This document shows, piece after piece, positions 8,484-17,662 of a DNA stretch of 64,000 nucleotides (position 1 is its first letter; each line of letters begins with the position of its first letter). A model generated the notes under the pieces. That model saw only the letters and a list, made by a program, of their open reading frames with translations, ran no database searches and had not been told where the DNA came from. The stretch comes from an uncultured Spirochaetota bacterium (GTDB lineage Bacteria > Spirochaetota > Spirochaetia > Treponematales > Rectinemataceae), in contig CAIJMU010000037.1 in assembly GCA_903821875.1 (NCBI GenBank), forward strand, positions 1 to 64,000, in the 5' to 3' direction. Made by a program: the position numbers and the translations under genes.

Positions 8484-11303
8484 CTATCGCGAAGCCGCGA
8501 CTGTCGACCAACGCATAAGGATGGAATCAAGGGTCAGAGGCCCTGTCGCTACAATAACCGGTTTCCAGGAACTCGCGAGAACCTCTGATATCCGGACAGG
8601 TGCCCCCTCGCCGCTGGATAGTATAAAACCGTCCGCGAAAGGAGCAATTGAGAGTGTAAGCCGACCTGCCCTCATCTTGAGGTCGCCACGATTGTCCCCC
8701 GTCCGGTCCAGGACGCGGCCGTCGAGACTGACCGAAAACAGCAGGGTACCGAGGTCGGATTCCGCCGATACCTTGAAGTCGCCCGAGACTCCCGTAACGG
8801 TTAGGGTAACCGCCCTCTCCAAGGGCAGGAATCCTGAATAAGCAAGGGCTGTGCCATTATCCAGACTGAGGGAGCAGAGACCGGCCACAGCCTTGCCGCG
8901 AAGCGTAAAATCCCCTGTAGCTCCACCCTCGAAACCCTCCGCGTCTATGAGGCCGGTTCCATAGCGGTGATACTGCGAATCAGCCAGGAGGGGGGGGATG
9001 GGAGCCACATCGTCGTAGCAAATGCCGATACCATCGAAAATGGCAGTCATGCTATCAGGCCCGCCGAGATACAACTCGTCCCAAGCCGCGACCAAGGGCC
9101 CGATGTCTTGATAAAGACGTTTGCCCCCATCCACCGTCCAGATCGCAACGCCTCCTTCGGCAGAAGCCGAAAAGGAGAGCTCTATTTCGTGATAGCCCCG
9201 CTCGAGAACCTTTCCGGGCGTCAGGAGCTGGCTACCTTTTTCCCCAGGGATGAGAAGCCAAAGACCGGCTTCATTGTGTCCAATGCTAAGATATCGGTCC
9301 CCGGATGCCGAGCGAAGAGATACGATTGCCCCCGAACCTGACTCAAAATAAGCCTTTGCAAGAATGGAGAAGCGCCCTCCATGACGTCGAGCATCGAAGC
9401 CCAGGCGATTTATACGAAGCCCGTTCTCACGGTCAAAGCGACGACCATAGCCGTCGGACCAGGAAGCGAGGACAGGAGAGCCGATGAGCACCGGTGCCTG
9501 CAGCTGCTCGCGCACGCCAAAATCCGCCACCTCGTCATTGAAGTCGAAGCAAGACTGGAAGCGCTTCGGCTTCGTGAGAGGATCAAGAGGCCGATTGGGA
9601 CTTTCCTCTCCGGCAATTATGGTGATGGACTGGGACCACGGCGAGGGAAGATCATAGTAAGCGCCGGAGGGAGGCCCTGGATAGAAATCAACCCTGACCG
9701 AATACGCGCCGGCTTTGGCAGGCATGTGAAGCACTACCTTGTCGAAATCGTCCTTCAGGCTTCCTTCCGAAAAAACCTTCCCCGCAAGGCTCCAGCGAAG
9801 CCAGATTCGGCTTTTGCCGCCGTCCAAAACCAAAGCCTGCTCCGCTTCAACGGGGGCAACAGGAGCCACTTGTAACTCAGAAGCCTCGCCCGAAATGACC
9901 TTGGCCGTTGCATTTGCGGCTAGGCCAGTGTCGGTCGCCCCCGTCGATGCTCCTGTGGTCGCCCCCGTCGATGCTCCTGTGGTCGCGCCTGTGCTCGCCC
10001 CGCTGGTCGCCCCTGTCGATGCTCCTGTGGTTGCGCCTGTGCTCGCCCCGCTGGTCGCCCCTGTGCTCGCCCCGCTGGTCGCCCCTGTGCTCGCCCCGCT
10101 GGTCGCCCCTGTGCTCGCCCCGCTGGTCGCCCCTGTGCTCGCCCCGCTGGTCGCCCCCGTCGTCTGAGTGGGTGCCTGCGCCGATTGGGACGATGAGCCA
10201 GAAATCTGGTTGGAGGTTGTGGAAGGAACGGATGCGCCTGTTGAAGTCCCTCCAGCCGGACTGGCTGAAGATACCGAAGGAGCAGTGGAATTAAGAGCTC
10301 GCGGGGATGTTTCCGCGCTGGCAGCAGGTGCCGGAGGGGACGACGCAGCGGAAGCTGGCACAGGCGCGGGCACTGCCGAGAGCGGAGCATGGCTTGGCTC
10401 GGTAGAGACCTTCGTGGAGTCAGTCGGCGCTACAACCGGCGCAACAGTCAGCTTGGCATTGGGGTCAGCCAACGCGCCGCTGGGAACGCCAGGAGAAACC
10501 GGGACTGTCCCGGTCGCAGCAGCAGAGGAGGGCACCGCACTCGAACCGGGCGAGGATGCGCCCGGCGAGGATACGCCCGGCGAGGATACGCCCGGCGAGC
10601 TTATGGCGGGCAAAGAGGCATCGGGAACGATTGCCTTGACTGCCGAGGGCGCTGAACTGAAGGTGTTTGGCTGCGTGGATGATTTCGCGGAGCTGGGGAA
10701 AAGGGCAGTACCAGCTGGTGCTGCCAGGTTTTTCGCGACCGAAGTCGGGCGGCTCTCCACGATGGATGCCTGCAGCAATGCAGACCCTCCAGCGAGGGGC
10801 ATGGAGGGACTGACTGAAATACCGCCTAATTCCCACGAACTGGACGCTACGAAAAAAGAGAAGGAATAGCGCTGGACCTTGCCTCCACTGGGTGTAACCA
10901 GCCCCGCAAGGGTGTAGTAACCCGGGGCAAGGCCCTGGGGAAGGTTGAAATCGGGCAGCCTGCCGTCCAGCGTATCGACCAACACGACCCCGCTGTCAGC
11001 CAGGCTACGGGCCTCCGAGGTCTTGGCATAGAGCAAAGTGGCAAGCGGCTGACCGGACTGGTCTTGAAGCGCGAGCGACAGCTGGTCAGGTGCAGAAGCT
11101 CCTGTCATGGCAGAAAGCTTGATCCCGATCGAGCTTCCCGGTGCAAGCGTCGAACCGCTTTCGAGTTCTGTAAGCCCGGATTGAACGGAAAAGGTATACA
11201 TCGAGCTCCGCTCGACATCGGTTAGGATTGTCGAGGGAAGGTCGCAGCCTGGCAAGAGAGTGCCGAGGGCGAAAATGGCGACAATACGAGCCAGTATACG
11301 CAT
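8484..11303 (-). CDS. Large Ser/Ala/Thr-rich repeat lipoprotein with a lectin-like domain
   Basis: I do not recognise a named family. The 939-residue product starts MRILARIVAIFALGTLLPGC, a lipoprotein signal with lipobox LLPGC (ATG 11303; no clear binding site). Residues to about 180 look like a beta-rich domain (APGYYTLAGLVTPSGG). A long Ser/Pro/Ala/Thr linker follows, with PGVSS-type pentads (10546-10600) and nine copies of the octad GAT(S/T)GAST (9942-10157). The C-terminal 400 residues look like a concanavalin A/LamG-type beta sandwich (GRFSILAKAYFESGSGAIVSL and GYHEIELSFSA). Probably a surface adhesin or polysaccharide binder. It contains a C8 run (8997-8990). It lies 52 bp after nadE, and the next lipoprotein follows at once. 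Confidence 0.7.
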   Translation of the reverse strand: MRILARIVAIFALGTLLPGCDLPSTILTDVERSSMYTFSVQSGLTELESGSTLAPGSSIGIKLSAMTGASAPDQLSLALQDQSGQPLATLLYAKTSEARSLADSGVVLVDTLDGRLPDFNLPQGLAPGYYTLAGLVTPSGGKVQRYSFSFFVASSSWELGGISVSPSMPLAGGSALLQASIVESRPTSVAKNLAAPAGTALFPSSAKSSTQPNTFSSAPSAVKAIVPDASLPAISSPGVSSPGVSSPGASSPGSSAVPSSAAATGTVPVSPGVPSGALADPNAKLTVAPVVAPTDSTKVSTEPSHAPLSAVPAPVPASAASSPPAPAASAETSPRALNSTAPSVSSASPAGGTSTGASVPSTTSNQISGSSSQSAQAPTQTTGATSGASTGATSGASTGATSGASTGATSGASTGATSGASTGATTGASTGATSGASTGATTGASTGATTGASTGATDTGLAANATAKVISGEASELQVAPVAPVEAEQALVLDGGKSRIWLRWSLAGKVFSEGSLKDDFDKVVLHMPAKAGAYSVRVDFYPGPPSGAYYDLPSPWSQSITIIAGEESPNRPLDPLTKPKRFQSCFDFNDEVADFGVREQLQAPVLIGSPVLASWSDGYGRRFDRENGLRINRLGFDARRHGGRFSILAKAYFESGSGAIVSLRSASGDRYLSIGHNEAGLWLLIPGEKGSQLLTPGKVLERGYHEIELSFSASAEGGVAIWTVDGGKRLYQDIGPLVAAWDELYLGGPDSMTAIFDGIGICYDDVAPIPPLLADSQYHRYGTGLIDAEGFEGGATGDFTLRGKAVAGLCSLSLDNGTALAYSGFLPLERAVTLTVTGVSGDFKVSAESDLGTLLFSVSLDGRVLDRTGDNRGDLKMRAGRLTLSIAPFADGFILSSGEGAPVRISEVLASSWKPVIVATGPLTLDSILMRWSTVAASR
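9942..10157 (-). repeat. Nine tandem 24-bp repeats encoding GAT(S/T)GAST
   Basis: Nine head-to-tail 24-bp units lie inside the large lipoprotein gene, six encoding GATSGAST and three GATTGAST. Adjacent units at 10060-10157 are almost identical, which is typical of recent expansion. All length changes by whole units keep the frame, so the array should vary the length of the surface stalk. Confidence 0.9.
10546..10600 (-). repeat. Tandem 15-bp repeat encoding SSPGV/SSPGA pentads
   Basis: About 3.7 units of a 15-bp sequence (plus-strand form CCCGGCGAGGATACG) lie inside the large lipoprotein gene. They encode SPGVS-type pentads in the linker region and keep the reading frame. Confidence 0.85.
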
Positions 11304-11355
11304 AGACGACTTGGAATATATCCCGGAATTCCCGAAAACCTCAAGCAAAACCGCT

Positions 11356-13080
11356 TCAGTGCCGAGTATTGGCCTCGTGAACGCAACGTGCGATGGGGAT
11401 TCTCCTGCCCGTTCCAAAAGCCCGAGGCGAAACCTTGATTACCGGGGGAGCCTGCCTGCGCTTGTATTCGGAACGGGCAACCATTCCGATGATCCTCGCC
11501 ACAAGGGACTCCTCGAAGCCCCTGGCAGTGATTTCAGCCAACGCGAGGTTTTCCACGATGTACAGCGAGAGGATTTCATCGAGGGTCTCATAGGGCGGAA
11601 GGCTGTCCTGGTCGGTCTGGTTGGGGCGAAGCTCGGCGCTCGGCGGCTTGGATATGATTGCTTCGGGGATAGGAGCGATCCTGCCCTCACGGACATGACG
11701 AGCGTTGATATGTCTGGCCAGCGCGAAGACCTCGGTCTTGAAAAGGTCGCCGATGGGCGCGATAGCCCCGTTCATGTCGCCATAGAGCGTACAGTAGCCC
11801 GCAGCCAGCTCGCTCTTGTTCCCCGTCGTCAAGAGAAGGGAATTGAACTTGTTCGACCAGGCCATGAGGAGGGTTCCCCTTATGCGTGCCTGGAGGTTCT
11901 CCTCTGCGAGGCCGAAGGGCTGACCTTCGAAATGCGGCTCCAGGAGGGCAAGATTGGCTGCGAAGGGCCCCTCGATCGGGAGGCTCTCGAGGCGGGATCC
12001 CGGTCCTTCTGGACCGCCGAGATTGCGGCACAGCTCCACCGAGTCCGACACCGAACCCGCGCTCGAGAAGCGTGAAGGCATGGAGATGCAGGTGAGGTTG
12101 TCGGCACCGATCGCATCGGCCGCGAGGACAGCGATGACGGCCGAGTCCAAGCCGCCGGAAAGGCCCAGGCAGGCCTTCGAAAAACCGCACTTCCTCATGT
12201 AATCACGGATGCCGAGGACGAGGGCATTGTATATTTCGCCTAACGTCTCTGATTCCCCGGTTCCCGCTTGCGCAGGCACGGTGCCCCTCGGTCCCGGAGC
12301 TCCTGCGACGAGTTCGGCCATGTCGATGGAGAGCAGCTCCTCCTCCCATCCGGCAACCGCCCGAAGGCGGCCCTCTGCATCGATGGCAAAGGAACGGCCA
12401 TCAAAGACGAGCGAATCGTTCGCGCCAACCAGATTGCAGTATAGCGTCGGGATGCCCCCCTCGCGGGAAACCTTCGCCGCCAGCCGCTGCCGTACGGCAA
12501 GCTTGCAGGCCTGGAAGGGCGAGGCCGAAGGCACAACCAGGAGGTCTGCACCGGCGTCGAGAAGCTCCTTGACGGGATCGACACTGTAGTGCATGCCGGG
12601 AACCGGCGGTGACTCCCACCAGATGTCCTCGCAGATCGCAAAGGCGATGCGCGTTCCGTCGAGATTGAAGATGCAGCGCCTGTCCGCAGGCTCGAAGTAG
12701 CGGGCTTCGTCGAAAACATCATAGGTAGGAAGGAGTGTCTTGGCCTGGGTGAAGACAAGGGCGCCGTCCCGGATGACGCCAAGCACGTTGCGCAATGGTT
12801 TCCCGCTGCCGCCCCGGTTGCGGTCGACAAAACCCGCAGCCACTGCCACCCGTGCAGGCAGTCCCCTCTGGAGAATGCGGAGAGCCTCGAGACAGCCTTC
12901 CACGAAGGACTCCTGGTCGAGGAGATCCATGGGGGGATAACCGCAGAGGGCCATCTCCGGAAAGACGACCAGATCGGGGGCCTTTGGTCCCATCAGCCCT
13001 TCCACCATGGTGATCATGCGCCTGGCATTGCCAGCGAAGTCGCCGATCGTCGAATTCACCTGCGCCAACGCGATCCGCAT
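11356..13080 (-). CDS. nadE: Glutamine-dependent NAD+ synthetase
   Basis: The enzyme makes NAD+ from deamido-NAD+ with ATP and glutamine-derived ammonia in the cytoplasm. The N-terminal nitrilase-type glutaminase has the Glu-Lys-Cys triad at about E42 (FPEMALCGYPP), K114 (QAKTLLP) and C150 (ICEDIW). The C-terminal synthetase has the ATP-pyrophosphatase loop SGGLDSA at 308-314, then LLTTGNKSE and the GDMNGAIAPIGDLFKTEVF segment. Length 574 residues, normal for two-domain NadE. ATG 13080 follows AGGAG by 9 bp. It is the first gene of the minus-strand run toward mnmG. Confidence 0.96.
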   Translation of the reverse strand: MRIALAQVNSTIGDFAGNARRMITMVEGLMGPKAPDLVVFPEMALCGYPPMDLLDQESFVEGCLEALRILQRGLPARVAVAAGFVDRNRGGSGKPLRNVLGVIRDGALVFTQAKTLLPTYDVFDEARYFEPADRRCIFNLDGTRIAFAICEDIWWESPPVPGMHYSVDPVKELLDAGADLLVVPSASPFQACKLAVRQRLAAKVSREGGIPTLYCNLVGANDSLVFDGRSFAIDAEGRLRAVAGWEEELLSIDMAELVAGAPGPRGTVPAQAGTGESETLGEIYNALVLGIRDYMRKCGFSKACLGLSGGLDSAVIAVLAADAIGADNLTCISMPSRFSSAGSVSDSVELCRNLGGPEGPGSRLESLPIEGPFAANLALLEPHFEGQPFGLAEENLQARIRGTLLMAWSNKFNSLLLTTGNKSELAAGYCTLYGDMNGAIAPIGDLFKTEVFALARHINARHVREGRIAPIPEAIISKPPSAELRPNQTDQDSLPPYETLDEILSLYIVENLALAEITARGFEESLVARIIGMVARSEYKRRQAPPVIKVSPRAFGTGRRIPIARCVHEANTRH

Positions 13081-13169
13081 CGAGTCACTCTCCTGGGAGG
13101 GTTTCGCCGCGCCCATCCGTATTGCCCGCGCGGACGCGTCGATAGTACACTCGCGGCGTGCAGAGGACA

Positions 13170-13817
13170 ATGATCATCGCCCCCGCGGAGGGCGAGACGG
13201 CAGGCGCCATCGCTTCGGTCGCCGCGTCGGCGGGCTGGAGGGTCGTGCCGGTAGCGCTGCCCCCGCGAAGGGGCGAGACCTTGGCTGAAGATCACGCCAG
13301 GACAGATCGGCTCGTGTGGAATCCCGCCTCCTTCGTGTCAGCGGGCACCCTCGCCCTGACCGCGGCGAAGACCCTTGGGAGAGTCGATACTGTCGTGATC
13401 CTCTCCTCGCCCGTCGATGCGGACCGCTCCCTCTTCGGCGGCAGTCCCGGCAGCATCGGCGCCGCCCTCGAAGCCTCTGTGCACGGACCGGCCTTCCTCA
13501 CCCGCGAGATGCTGCGCCTCTTCGACGGGCAGCGCTCGGGCAAGCTCCTCCTCGTTTCCGTCGAGCCGCTCCCCGAGGGAGAGGGCGGCCGCGACGCCTT
13601 CGCCTCCCTCGTCAGCGGAGCCTTCCGAGGCCTCGGCGAGGGCATCTTCGAGCGAGGCAAAGCTGCTCCGTGGACGGCATTCGGCATCGTGGAGAAAAGC
13701 GGCAAGCCGACCACTGTCGCCGAATTCGCGCTCAAGCTCCTCGACGATCCCAAGGCATCCAAGAGCGGGCGTTGGGTTCCCTTCAACGGGAAAGCGGGAC
13801 TCTTCGGGATGTTCTGA
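13170..13817 (+). CDS. Short-chain dehydrogenase-like protein of unknown role
   Basis: The 215-residue product reads like a degenerate Rossmann-fold short-chain dehydrogenase: an opening beta strand and turn (MIIAPAEGETAGAIA), a DTVVILSSPVD strand in the position of NAAG, and a LLLVSVEPLP strand where the catalytic Ser strand would be. The glycine-rich loop is not canonical and no YxxxK is evident, so it may not be an active oxidoreductase. ATG 13170 follows AGAGG (13162-13166) closely; GTG 13158 is an alternative. Divergent from nadE, 89 bp away. Confidence 0.6.
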   Translation: MIIAPAEGETAGAIASVAASAGWRVVPVALPPRRGETLAEDHARTDRLVWNPASFVSAGTLALTAAKTLGRVDTVVILSSPVDADRSLFGGSPGSIGAALEASVHGPAFLTREMLRLFDGQRSGKLLLVSVEPLPEGEGGRDAFASLVSGAFRGLGEGIFERGKAAPWTAFGIVEKSGKPTTVAEFALKLLDDPKASKSGRWVPFNGKAGLFGMF

Positions 13818-13848
13818 GGGATCAGCGCCACGGCTTGCGCCTGGCCCT

Positions 13849-14763
13849 CTAGCTGACCGGTTTCCGCAGGGGCCAGAAGAGGTGTACCCCCAGACCTCCG
13901 AGAACCAGCGCTGCCGCAACCCCGTCCAGGGCCGTGAAGCGCTCACCCAGAAGGACCGAGGCCGAACTCAGGCCGAAAATCGGCACGAGGAGCGAAAAAG
14001 GGGCTATGCGCGAGGCGCCGTAGCGCATGATGAGGGCATTCCAGATACCGTAACCGACGAGGGTCGACAGGACGGCGAGAAACAGTATAGCACCTATTGT
14101 CAATATGGTAATTGATCGTAACGAGGCGGATATCGCAGCTGTCCCCTCGAAGACGAGCGAGAGGGCGAGGAGCGGCAGCGGCGAGAAAAGACTCGACCAG
14201 ACCACCAGGCCGAGGGCGCTGTTCTGCCCACCCGTCCCCGACGCGGCTTTGGCGGTGAGGTTGGCCGAAGCCCAGAAAAACCCTGCCAGCAGAAGCATTC
14301 CCACAAGGGGGGGCGAAAGCGAGGCAGCGGCGCGTGCCTGGGGAAGCATGAGGAGCACGAGCCCCGTGGCAGCCAGGGCGAGACCGGCCCAGGTCCTCAT
14401 TCGTATGGTTTCGCCAAGGAATACCGCCGCCAGGATGGCCGTGAAAAAAGCCTGGGCCTGCAAGGCTATCGAGGCCAGACCTGCGGGTGCCCCCAGTTTG
14501 ATCGCGGTGAACAGCAAACCGAACTCACCGACGCCGAGAAAGATCCCGTAGGCTGCCAGCCTGCCCCAGGAAATCGAAGGGCGCGGCACGAAGAATATCG
14601 CAGGAAATACGCAGAGGAGAAAACGCAGGCAGGCCAGGAACAATGGCGGCATGCCCGATACACCGACCTTGATCACGACAAAGTTGAAACCCCAGATAGC
14701 AACCACAATGAGGGCAAGTCCGATCACCGCAGGCGTAAGCCCCTCAGGTTGACGCGCGGACAT
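13849..14763 (-). CDS. eamA: EamA-family (DMT) transporter, O-acetylserine/cysteine exporter-like
   Basis: A 304-residue membrane protein with ten predicted transmembrane segments in two EamA repeats. It matches the E. coli EamA pattern closely from memory: AIWGFNFVVIKVGVSGMPP near the N terminus, LRFLLCVFPAIFFVPRP, PAGLASIALQAQAFFT, and the second-half LSTLVGYGIWNALI then RIAPFSLLVPIFGL. E. coli EamA exports O-acetylserine and cysteine; the substrate here is inferred. Its ATG overlaps the stop of ftsK (TAATG), so translation is probably coupled to that gene. Confidence 0.85.
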   Translation of the reverse strand: MSARQPEGLTPAVIGLALIVVAIWGFNFVVIKVGVSGMPPLFLACLRFLLCVFPAIFFVPRPSISWGRLAAYGIFLGVGEFGLLFTAIKLGAPAGLASIALQAQAFFTAILAAVFLGETIRMRTWAGLALAATGLVLLMLPQARAAASLSPPLVGMLLLAGFFWASANLTAKAASGTGGQNSALGLVVWSSLFSPLPLLALSLVFEGTAAISASLRSITILTIGAILFLAVLSTLVGYGIWNALIMRYGASRIAPFSLLVPIFGLSSASVLLGERFTALDGVAAALVLGGLGVHLFWPLRKPVS

Positions 14764-17507
14764 TATTCCTCGTCCTTTCCCGTAACCCGCTGCCCCGGGA
14801 CAGTCTCCAGGGTCCCCACGAGGGAAGGGCGACGCTGGCTTCCATCGGCTTCCAGCTCGCGCATGGCCATCTTGCTCATGCCTGGGCTGTCCCCGGTACC
14901 AGCTCCGCTGCCGCCCAGTCCCGTGATGGAGGGATTCCGCACGAGATCCCTGGGCTTGGAACCCTGGGCCTTACCGACTATGCCCTTCTCCTCCATCAGC
15001 TCGACTATGCGGGCTGCACGGTTGTAACCGATCTTCAGCTTCCTCTGTATGTACGATGCGCTGGCCCTCCCCTGCTGCAGCACTATTTCCAGGGCCTGTT
15101 CGAAGAGGGGGTCGCCATCGCCATCGTCAAAAAGACTGGGCTCAGACTCATCTTCCTCGTCATCGATGAAGATATCCTCGTCGATGTACTGTGGCTCTCC
15201 CAGGGTCTTTATGTAGTCCACTGCCTTCTCGACCTCCTCCTCGGAGACGAAGGCGCCCTGCATGCGTATCGGGAAGGGGTCCCAGGCGCTGGCGAAGAGC
15301 ATGTCGCCCTTGCCCAGGAGTTTCTCCGCACCGACCATGTCGATGATGATGCGGCTGTCGAATTTCGAGGCGACCATGAAAGCTACCCGGCTCGGGATAT
15401 TGGCCTTGATGAGACCGGTTATGACATCTATGGACGGACGCTGCGTGGCGAGTACCAGATGGATGCCCACGGCGCGGGACATGGCCGCAAGACGCGCCAG
15501 TGTGGATTCGAGCTCCTTTCCCGTGGTCGCCATCAGATCGGCAAATTCATCAATAATTACTACGATGTACGGAAGTCTGTCCTGGGCAAGGCCTTTTTCC
15601 TTGATCTTGCGGTTGTAGCTCTTGATGTCGCGGACGCCGACCCGGTCGAGCATCGTGTATCGGCGCTCCATCTCACAGATGCAGTACTGGAGGGCCTGGA
15701 ATGCCCGCTTGGGCTCGGTGATCACCGGTGTAAGCAGGTGGGGCACGCCATTGTAGAGCTTGAGCTCGACGATCTTTGGATCTATGAGGAGGAGCCGCAC
15801 CTCCTCCGGCGAGCGCCTGAAGAGAATGGACAGTATTATCGCATTCACGCAGACCGACTTGCCCGAACCTGTCGAGCCCGCTATCAGGAGGTGCGGCGTC
15901 TGGGTGAGGTCGATGAACTGCACCTCTCCCGCGATGTCCTTGCCGAGGGCCACGGGCACCTCGGCCCGGGCTCCGACGAAGGACTCGCTCTCCACGATCT
16001 CACGGAGGGACACGATGGACCGCCGCTCGTTCGGCACCTCGATGCCTACGGCGTGCTTGCCGGGGATGGGTGCGACGATGCGCACGCTCGAAGCCGCGAG
16101 CCGGAGGGCGATGTTGTCGCAGAGGTTGGCGATCTTGGAGAGGCGCACACCGGGGGCGGGCAGGATCTCGAACATCGTGATAACTGGTCCCTTCCGGATC
16201 CCCGTGACCTCGGCCTCGATGTTGAACTCGGCAAGCGTCTCGCGCAGGACCTCGGCCGAGAGCCGGGTCTTCTCGTCGACTACCCAGTATTCCCCGTCGG
16301 GATACTGGTGGAGGATCTCCCCGACCGGCACGGCGTAAGGAGGCCGCTTTTTCCGGTCGAGGATGCGCGCGATGATGTTAGCCTTCTCGGGCTCCGAAAC
16401 CTCGTGGGCCGGCGCGGCCGGAAGGACCGAAATGACCTCGATAGTCCGCTGCCCCAGCTCAAGGAGCGTTTCCGCCGTTCCGGACTCGGCTAGCGGCGCT
16501 CCGGAAACGGGCGCCGCTTTCCGAAAAAAAAGCGGGATGGGCATCTCGGGCTCCGTCCCGGTTGGCGCAGGCCTCACGGCGGGGGGCATGGCATATACCT
16601 CCACCTCGGGAATTGACTTCGGTGCCACACCGGGGAGAGCCTCGAAGGGTTCGATGCTATCCACGTCGGCAATCACCTCAGACTCCTCGGGAGCAAGGGG
16701 AAGTGGATTCTCCTGCACTTCAGGCTCTGAAGCCTGTCCGAGCGAGCGGAGTGGCCGAAGCGGGGGAATTATTGGCACCCGGAAGTGCCCCGCAGCAGTT
16801 GCAGCTGGATTGCCTTTGCTCGCTGTTCCATCCGTGGAGTGAAGGGATGCGCTTTCCTGTCCAGTTTCATAGGGGGATTCCGGAGGAGCCTCGGCCGGAA
16901 AGTCCTCTTCGACCGCAAGCCGACCCGCGATGGTCAAGGCCTGGCTTTCTTCGGACTCATCGGTGCTTGCTTTCGCATCATCCGTGAAAAAACCAGGGCG
17001 TGCTACATGGTCGGAATCACGATCGACCTCCATCCGGGGTCCAGCCTGGCCCTCCCCTGCCGAATCGGGGAAAAACCACGCTATGGCTGCTGAGCTGGAT
17101 ACGCAGAGAAGGCCGAACAGGGTTGCCAAGGCAAAGCGCGGGGTTGCTGAAAGCCCTGGCGCCAGGGGAGAGCCGCTGTCCAGCAGCCGGGCAAAGGCCG
17201 ACAGGCAGAGGAAGGGAATTGACGCGGCTCCAAGCAGGATCATGGTCACCGGCTTGGCCCGCAGCGGGTTCCCGGCCAGGATTGCCAAGGCCGCTGCCGC
17301 GAAGGCCCAGAGGGGGAGAAACCATGCTGCCCAGGAAAATGCCCGGAAAAGGGCTGTTCCGGGTATCCCCGGCACAGACAGAGGATCCATGAGGGACGAG
17401 CCCAGGAACAGGATCAGCAATAGCCCTGCAGCGAGGAGGACTCCCCCCAGAGCCGCGAACGCAACCATGCCGCCTATTCCTTTTCCCGAAACGCCATTGC
17501 CATCCAT
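14763..17507 (-). CDS. ftsK: DNA translocase FtsK/SpoIIIE
   Basis: A septal DNA pump that clears and aligns chromosomes at division. The 914-residue protein has about four N-terminal transmembrane segments (within residues 15-150), a long acidic Pro/Glu linker, then the RecA-type motor with Walker A GSTGSGKS near residue 543 and Walker B VVIIDEFADL near 648. A C-terminal winged-helix gamma domain follows (DPLFEQALEIVLQQGRASASY then IGYNRAARIVELMEEKGIVG), which reads chromosomal orientation sequences in known FtsK. ATG 17507 follows AGAGG by 8 bp; a GTG three codons upstream lies in that site. An A8 run (plus strand, about 16526) occurs in the linker. Confidence 0.95.
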   Translation of the reverse strand: MDGNGVSGKGIGGMVAFAALGGVLLAAGLLLILFLGSSLMDPLSVPGIPGTALFRAFSWAAWFLPLWAFAAAALAILAGNPLRAKPVTMILLGAASIPFLCLSAFARLLDSGSPLAPGLSATPRFALATLFGLLCVSSSAAIAWFFPDSAGEGQAGPRMEVDRDSDHVARPGFFTDDAKASTDESEESQALTIAGRLAVEEDFPAEAPPESPYETGQESASLHSTDGTASKGNPAATAAGHFRVPIIPPLRPLRSLGQASEPEVQENPLPLAPEESEVIADVDSIEPFEALPGVAPKSIPEVEVYAMPPAVRPAPTGTEPEMPIPLFFRKAAPVSGAPLAESGTAETLLELGQRTIEVISVLPAAPAHEVSEPEKANIIARILDRKKRPPYAVPVGEILHQYPDGEYWVVDEKTRLSAEVLRETLAEFNIEAEVTGIRKGPVITMFEILPAPGVRLSKIANLCDNIALRLAASSVRIVAPIPGKHAVGIEVPNERRSIVSLREIVESESFVGARAEVPVALGKDIAGEVQFIDLTQTPHLLIAGSTGSGKSVCVNAIILSILFRRSPEEVRLLLIDPKIVELKLYNGVPHLLTPVITEPKRAFQALQYCICEMERRYTMLDRVGVRDIKSYNRKIKEKGLAQDRLPYIVVIIDEFADLMATTGKELESTLARLAAMSRAVGIHLVLATQRPSIDVITGLIKANIPSRVAFMVASKFDSRIIIDMVGAEKLLGKGDMLFASAWDPFPIRMQGAFVSEEEVEKAVDYIKTLGEPQYIDEDIFIDDEEDESEPSLFDDGDGDPLFEQALEIVLQQGRASASYIQRKLKIGYNRAARIVELMEEKGIVGKAQGSKPRDLVRNPSITGLGGSGAGTGDSPGMSKMAMRELEADGSQRRPSLVGTLETVPGQRVTGKDEE

Positions 17508-17575
17508 GCAAACCACCTCTCGTCACCTATCGGCGGGTTCAGGTTCCGGGGAAAGCCAAGACGTGGCGGGGCTGA

Positions 17576-17605
17576 TTGCCGAGGGGCACCCCAATTCACT
17601 ATTAT
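17576..17605 (+). promoter_or_regulatory. Promoter of slyD
   Basis: TTGCCG (17576-17581), an 18-bp spacer and TATTAT (17600-17605, five of six consensus) lie upstream of slyD. The transcript would begin near 17612, leaving a leader of about 50 nt. The same interval must also hold the ftsK promoter on the other strand; I see no clear one. Confidence 0.5.
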
Positions 17606-17662
17606 CGACCGAAGGCAGCAGACAGAACTTAAAGCTCGGGCCCTGTCCCGGAAGGAACAACA

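Noticed and set aside
9942-10157. Tandem repeats as a CRISPR array
   Set aside because: Units are directly adjacent with no unique spacers and encode an in-frame octad.
9739-10390. Long frames on both strands over the 24-bp array (Val-Ala-Pro and Arg-rich)
   Set aside because: A 24-bp repeat keeps any frame open. Only the frame joined to a lipoprotein signal and globular ends makes sense.
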